Source of the DNA: Taenia hydatigena
Taxonomy: Eukaryota > Platyhelminthes > Cestoda > Cyclophyllidea > Taeniidae
Direction: 5' to 3'
Assembly (NCBI GenBank): GCA_036345935.2
Contig: JADWOT020000002.1
Span: 22,237,108 to 22,301,107, forward strand
Length of the DNA stretch: 64,000 nt
The position numbers and the translations under genes are program-made. Shown in pieces: positions 60,375 to 64,000 of this stretch (the first letter of the stretch is position 1; each line of letters starts with the position of its first letter). Under the pieces are notes generated by a model. It had not been told where the DNA came from. It saw nothing but the letters and a program-made list of their open reading frames with translations, and searched no databases.

Positions 60375-60670
60375 GTATGGTGCCATACTAGATGACTTTG
60401 CCTTTCCAACGCCTTTCACAGCCGAATAGTGCGACCGATGAGGAGAGACCATTAGGGTTAGCAGTTGACAGCAATGATGTGATCAAGTGCAAAAACACTA
60501 ACAACATTTTAATTAATGTCGCGATCAACGCACTTAGGCACAATCAAGCCCACCCTAGCGATTTGCTTCGCAGTCTGTACGCATTACGGGCGCGCATGAC
60601 ATGATACCACCCCATGGTTGAATCTTTTGTCAAGGCGTTACTTTTGCCCACTGGGTCTAGTAGAGTAAAG
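60375..60670 (-). repeat. Family R partial copy, inverted
   Basis: Minus-strand copy of the central R block: ggtgccatactaga...gactttgcctttcc, then ttaattaatgtcgcgatcaa and catgacatgatacca. Lies about 450 nt from the tandem pair in opposite orientation, so the two can form an inverted repeat. Confidence 0.6.
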
Positions 60671-61716
60671 GCGGTTTCGCTTTGAAACATAAAGTCATTT
60701 AGGTTCCTGATAGGATTAAAAATCGTTTTGAAAATGAAAAGTCTTAATTGCAAATAATTTACAATTTACTTCTAACGAGGTCCTATGCCAAAAGGGTTTT
60801 GGATTAGCATTCCTTCGTTCACAAATGAAGGGCCAGCATGAAGAGTTTTATAACCTTACTCAAATGCGCCTCATGGAGAATTATTGCAGTATTACACTAT
60901 TCGCAATAAAGTCGCAAGAATTCTCGTATGATTACCTATCAATCTGTGCACGTCTCACTCTCGTCTGCTCTATTTCAATCTTATTATTAATGTGATCTTA
61001 TGCACCTTGCTTCAAGGACGGTACCCAAACAACTTCACTAATATTACATTGCTATGCAATTTATTTGAGCCTAACTATCAAGCCTACTAGAGGTAGTACT
61101 TTTGCCTCGGCAGCAATGCTTCATTAAAATCTGATGCATCCCAGTTTAGCATGGGAATAATGGCTATTCTAAGTCGTAATTTGCTATTTAATTACTATGC
61201 ACATTCATGAGTCTTCAAACCACTTTAGAATTTGTGTCTTCAAAGGGCTGACCATATATCTTGCAGCTCTGCATTCACACCCTCGGTCAATTGAACTGCT
61301 CTCCTTTCAGTTCCCTTTAATGACTTGAACAAAACTTTTCACAACGCACCGCTTATTGCTTCACCAAACACTGGTGGCGATTCAAAGCAGGATCACGTTG
61401 GATTTGTTTGCTCCGGTGATTGAACGTAACCCCTCAACAAAAGATTGAGCATAAGGTGGTATCATATGATGCGCACTCGTGACCATTACAGACCACGAAC
61501 AAGATTGTCAGATTAGAGTTGACTGCACCCGCGTGCATTGACCGTGACATTGATTAAGGTGTGCTACTGCTAATACTTTCTGCACCTCTGATGCACACAC
61601 TCGACGACTGAGTGAGGTGATGGAAAAGCAAAGTCGCATTGTGTAGCTCCATACAATCTTTGTTAAAATGTAGGGAGTGCAATAGAACGCATAGATTGTA
61701 ACGGAGGATAAGTGCA

Positions 61717-61724
61717 TATAAAAG
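61717..61724 (+). promoter_or_regulatory. TATA box before the basic ORF
   Basis: TATAAAAG, 51-58 nt before the ATG at 61775. The second unit has tatttaaaagg at the matching place (about 63129). Conserved in both units. Confidence 0.5.
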
Positions 61725-61774
61725 GGGAACAGTGTTCGATTTACTGTATTCATATATTGGCATTCAAAAAGACT

Positions 61775-62035
61775 ATGCCAACTAGACGTTTAAATCCGAG
61801 CAAAATTTTCCGATTCGTAAGAAACCAACGCTGGATTAGGCCCTGTCAGAACAGGCATTACTTGCGTCAGCTGAGAAAGGAATATCAGCAGCTTAGGGTG
61901 AGAAGGCATTCAGCGTATAAATGTTGGGCGCGTTCCAGCCACACCGCTGGGAAGCTCTGCTCGGTGACTACAAATCAACAGCAACAACTTTCAGCCAAGT
62001 TTAAGCTGCGAAAGAACCTCGTTAAACGCAGCTGA
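61775..62035 (+). CDS. Small, very basic 86-residue protein of the R repeat
   Basis: Intronless ORF starting MPTRRLNPSKIFRFVRNQRW and ending KFKLRKNLVKRS. Close to a third of the residues are Arg or Lys, with a single acidic residue, two or three Cys and a QQQQ run. A TATA box lies 51-58 nt upstream, so it could be transcribed. The composition suggests nucleic-acid binding (protamine-, histone- or ribosomal-like), but no family motif is seen. It lies inside a dispersed repeat and its duplicate at 63190 is broken, so it may be a transposon ORF or a young gene. An earlier in-frame ATG at 61712 would overlap the TATA box and is unlikely. Confidence 0.4.
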   Translation: MPTRRLNPSKIFRFVRNQRWIRPCQNRHYLRQLRKEYQQLRVRRHSAYKCWARSSHTAGKLCSVTTNQQQQLSAKFKLRKNLVKRS

Positions 62036-62933
62036 ATTGTTGTTTGTGGATTAACAACAACGCTACACAGCAAATACATTTCCACAGCGGATCAAACCAT
62101 CAACAACCAGCCGCAATTCATTCAACCGTTTCTACCTATTGATAAATGGAATAGGTGGTGTTTCAGCAATCCGGATTATGACAATTCAGAAGTGTGGCAA
62201 ATTCAGTTAACTAAGCTTCGACTAGTCGGTAGTCTTAAGCCGCTAGGTGTCTTGCCGTATAAATGACATCTTCATGTTAAGGGTAGATTAGGTCGAAATA
62301 TAAAGTAGAAATTTTGGCGAAGCAGAAATGCAGAAACTAATGCCTTTGAGAGCAAAGCTAAAACGAAGTGCCCGGCAAAGTGTCATTAGCATTGTATTAT
62401 GAATATAGGCTTTAAATTAAAGCGCTTAAGATCACATTGATGAAATGTAAACAAAATTGAGCAATGGGATGGCATATCGCTCAATTTGCACCAATTACCT
62501 AGTAACGAAAGACGATTAGCTTATCTGCGAAGCAGTTAGGTAAGCAAAAACCGTTGAAGTAATAATATATCTCACTAATGTTGATATCATGATCTATAAG
62601 GATAATCACCCGGGTCGGAAAGATTTGGCTGCAGTTCTTATTTTGGCCTCAATCGTCTGCGATTGGTCCGTAATAACGGCCTGCAGCAACATGTGTGATA
62701 AAACCTGTTAAAATCTTGCGCCTACCGTAGAAATAATGACTATTCCAAATCACAATTTGCTATTCAAATATAATATACGTTCACGAGTCTTCACACTACT
62801 CTAGGAGTTGGGTCTTCCAATGGTGATGGAAAGCGATCCCTCGACAAAGATGGAGCATGAGATGGTATCATATTATTGACAAAATGAGGTTGACTGCGTC
62901 TATGTGCATTGAACATGATATTGATAAAGGTGA

Positions 62934-62953
62934 GCTGCTGCTGCTGCTGCTGC
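62934..62953. repeat. (CTG)n microsatellite
   Basis: Six to seven CTG triplets inside unit 2 of family R; unit 1 and the 24.3 kb copy have only one or two at the same place, so the expansion is local. Confidence 0.9.
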
Positions 62954-63189
62954 CGCACCTCGTCACAATATTGCTGCCAAATCCAAACTCTGCTTGTGAT
63001 ATCTCTTTACGCAAACTTGGCGACTGGGTGAGGTGTTGGAAAGGCAAAGTCGTACTAGGTGGCACCATGCAATCTTAGGTTTAGTGCAGAGGGTGGAGCA
63101 GGACGCATAGATTGTGGTAGAGGATGACTGTATTTAAAAGGGCAAATGTATTCAACTGACCACGTTGTCATACTAGCGTTCAAAGGACT

Positions 63190-63477
63190 ATGCCACATAG
63201 GTGGTTGAACTCGGGCGGGATTTTCCTATTTGTAGAGTACTAGCATTAGATTGGGCTGCGTTAGTTGAGACAAGAAGGGCAGTGAATAAGGGCGAAGAGA
63301 CAGTTCTACATCCCTGCACAGAGTGGTAAATCGCACCAAACTGAGCATTCAGCACATAAATTTTGGACGTGTTTTAGCCATACTAATGGGAAGCTCTGCT
63401 CGGTGACTGAAAATCAGCAGCAAAATCTTTCTTTTGGTCAAGTTAAAACTGCAAATGAGCCTCGTTAAATACAGCGG
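63190..63477 (+). pseudogene. Broken duplicate of the basic ORF
   Basis: Aligns with 61775-62035 from its ATG (MPHRWLNSGGIFLFV, then a stop) through cacataaattttgg and ggaagctctgctcggtgact to cctcgttaaa. Early stop, an insertion around 63270-63330 and frame changes make it non-coding. Confidence 0.6.
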
Positions 63478-64000
63478 AAATGGTGATTATGGATTAAGGA
63501 AGACACTGCACAGCACTGCTACTGTCTCTGCTCATAAATAAGTAGCTTTGGCGGTATTGTAGCAAGTTGGATCATGCTAATTACAAAGTGAGCTGGTAAG
63601 TGTCTTGACGCATTGATGACATCTTTGTGTTAAAGGTAGGTTAGGCAGGAACATGATGAGTAAATGTTGCCGAACATAGTGCCTGGCAAAGTGTCATTAG
63701 CATAGTATTCCCGAGCAATAACTTTAAAATAAAGCGCTTAAGGTTATGCTATCAAAAACATACAAAATTGAGCGACAGAACGACACTCATCGCTTAATTT
63801 GCATCTAAAACTAAGTTTTGAAACACGGCTATTTTTCATAAGGCAATTTTGACTGTAGAATTATGAACGCTAATAATAGACTTTATTTGTGGATCAGTAA
63901 GTGCCACTCTGTGCCCATATCTTCCAAGAAGTTGCTAAAAAGGCCTAAAATTATTCGCATTTGAGGCGACCGTAGTTTCTATGAAATGATGCTGCAAATC

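Larger units (their letters stand above)
61115..62510 (+). repeat. Family R repeat, unit 1 of a tandem pair
   Basis: Shares most of its length with 62585-63835: a leader (gagtcttca...), the block tggtatcatat...gactgc...gcattga...gacattgat, a TATA box, a basic ORF, and a tail with gtgtcattagcat and aaataaagcgcttaag. The two ORF starts are 1415 bp apart. Other partial copies lie at 24.3, 26.0, 53.6, 54.1 and 60.4 kb. Confidence 0.7.
62585..63835 (+). repeat. Family R repeat, unit 2 of a tandem pair
   Basis: Second unit of the tandem duplication. It keeps the upstream part that starts catgatctata (also at 24.3 kb) but has lost roughly 160 nt between gtcttccaatgg and cctcgacaaagatgg. It holds a CTG run (62934-62953), a TATA-like tatttaaaagg and a broken ORF copy. 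Confidence 0.7.

Noticed and set aside
62868..63068. 66-codon minus ORF with a serine run
   Set aside because: The serine run is the CTG microsatellite read in reverse; the ORF is a by-product of the repeat.
1..64000. CRISPR array, bacterial operons, rRNA, tRNA
   Set aside because: No regularly spaced repeats, no ribosome-binding sites before collinear ORFs, and no rRNA or tRNA core sequence recognised on either strand.

Overview
The window looks like a eukaryotic nuclear region: genes are split by GT-AG introns, codons are interrupted, and TATA boxes, AATAAA signals and decayed retrotransposon pieces are present. It is AT-rich by eye. There are no bacterial-type operons, and I found no rRNA, tRNA or CRISPR array. 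The best-supported genes are two paralogous secreted proteins that, from memory only, resemble the GP50-type diagnostic antigens of tapeworms. Together with very short introns (35-57 nt) beside long gene-poor spacers and Ty3/gypsy debris, this suggests a helminth, most likely a cestode with a large repeat-rich genome. That taxonomic call is inference.

Layout. 0-18 kb: sparse candidate exons (1.3-1.5 kb +; 3.2-4.1 kb -; 8.0 kb -; 14.0, 15.9 and 17.5 kb +) and a lone signal-peptide exon with its promoter at 9.2 kb (-), a third relative of the paralogue family. 18-21 kb: a + strand two-exon gene end (17999-18514) meets, tail to tail, the eight-exon secreted-protein gene A (-, 18686-21142). 22.5-23.1 kb: a clean + strand gene end with polyadenylation signal. 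24.3-26.9 kb: two copies of a dispersed repeat (family R) and a possible broken relative of gene A. 29-41 kb: candidate terminal exons on both strands, an RT fragment of a gypsy element (39.2 kb) and two stronger + exons at 39.5 and 40.3 kb. 40.5-42.5 kb: weakly periodic AT-rich DNA. 44.3-45.5 kb: a deleted gypsy pol copy abutted by a foldback element. 47.4-49.3 kb: a Gln/Pro-rich candidate gene or pseudogene. 53-54.4 kb: a second gypsy fragment in the opposite orientation and two R copies. 54.4-55.4 kb: a predicted four-exon single-pass membrane protein. 56.3-59.3 kb: gene B, the + strand twin of gene A. 60.4-63.8 kb: an R-family cluster, including a ~1.4 kb tandem duplication that carries a TATA-driven small, very basic 86-residue ORF and its decayed second copy.

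Genes A and B are the strongest result: seven of their first eight exon lengths are identical (46, 92, 109, 104, 79, 141 and 30 nt), the remaining one differs by one codon (135 against 132), and all intron phases agree. Most other gene calls rest on splice signals plus an open frame and are given low confidence. No function is assigned where none was recognised.
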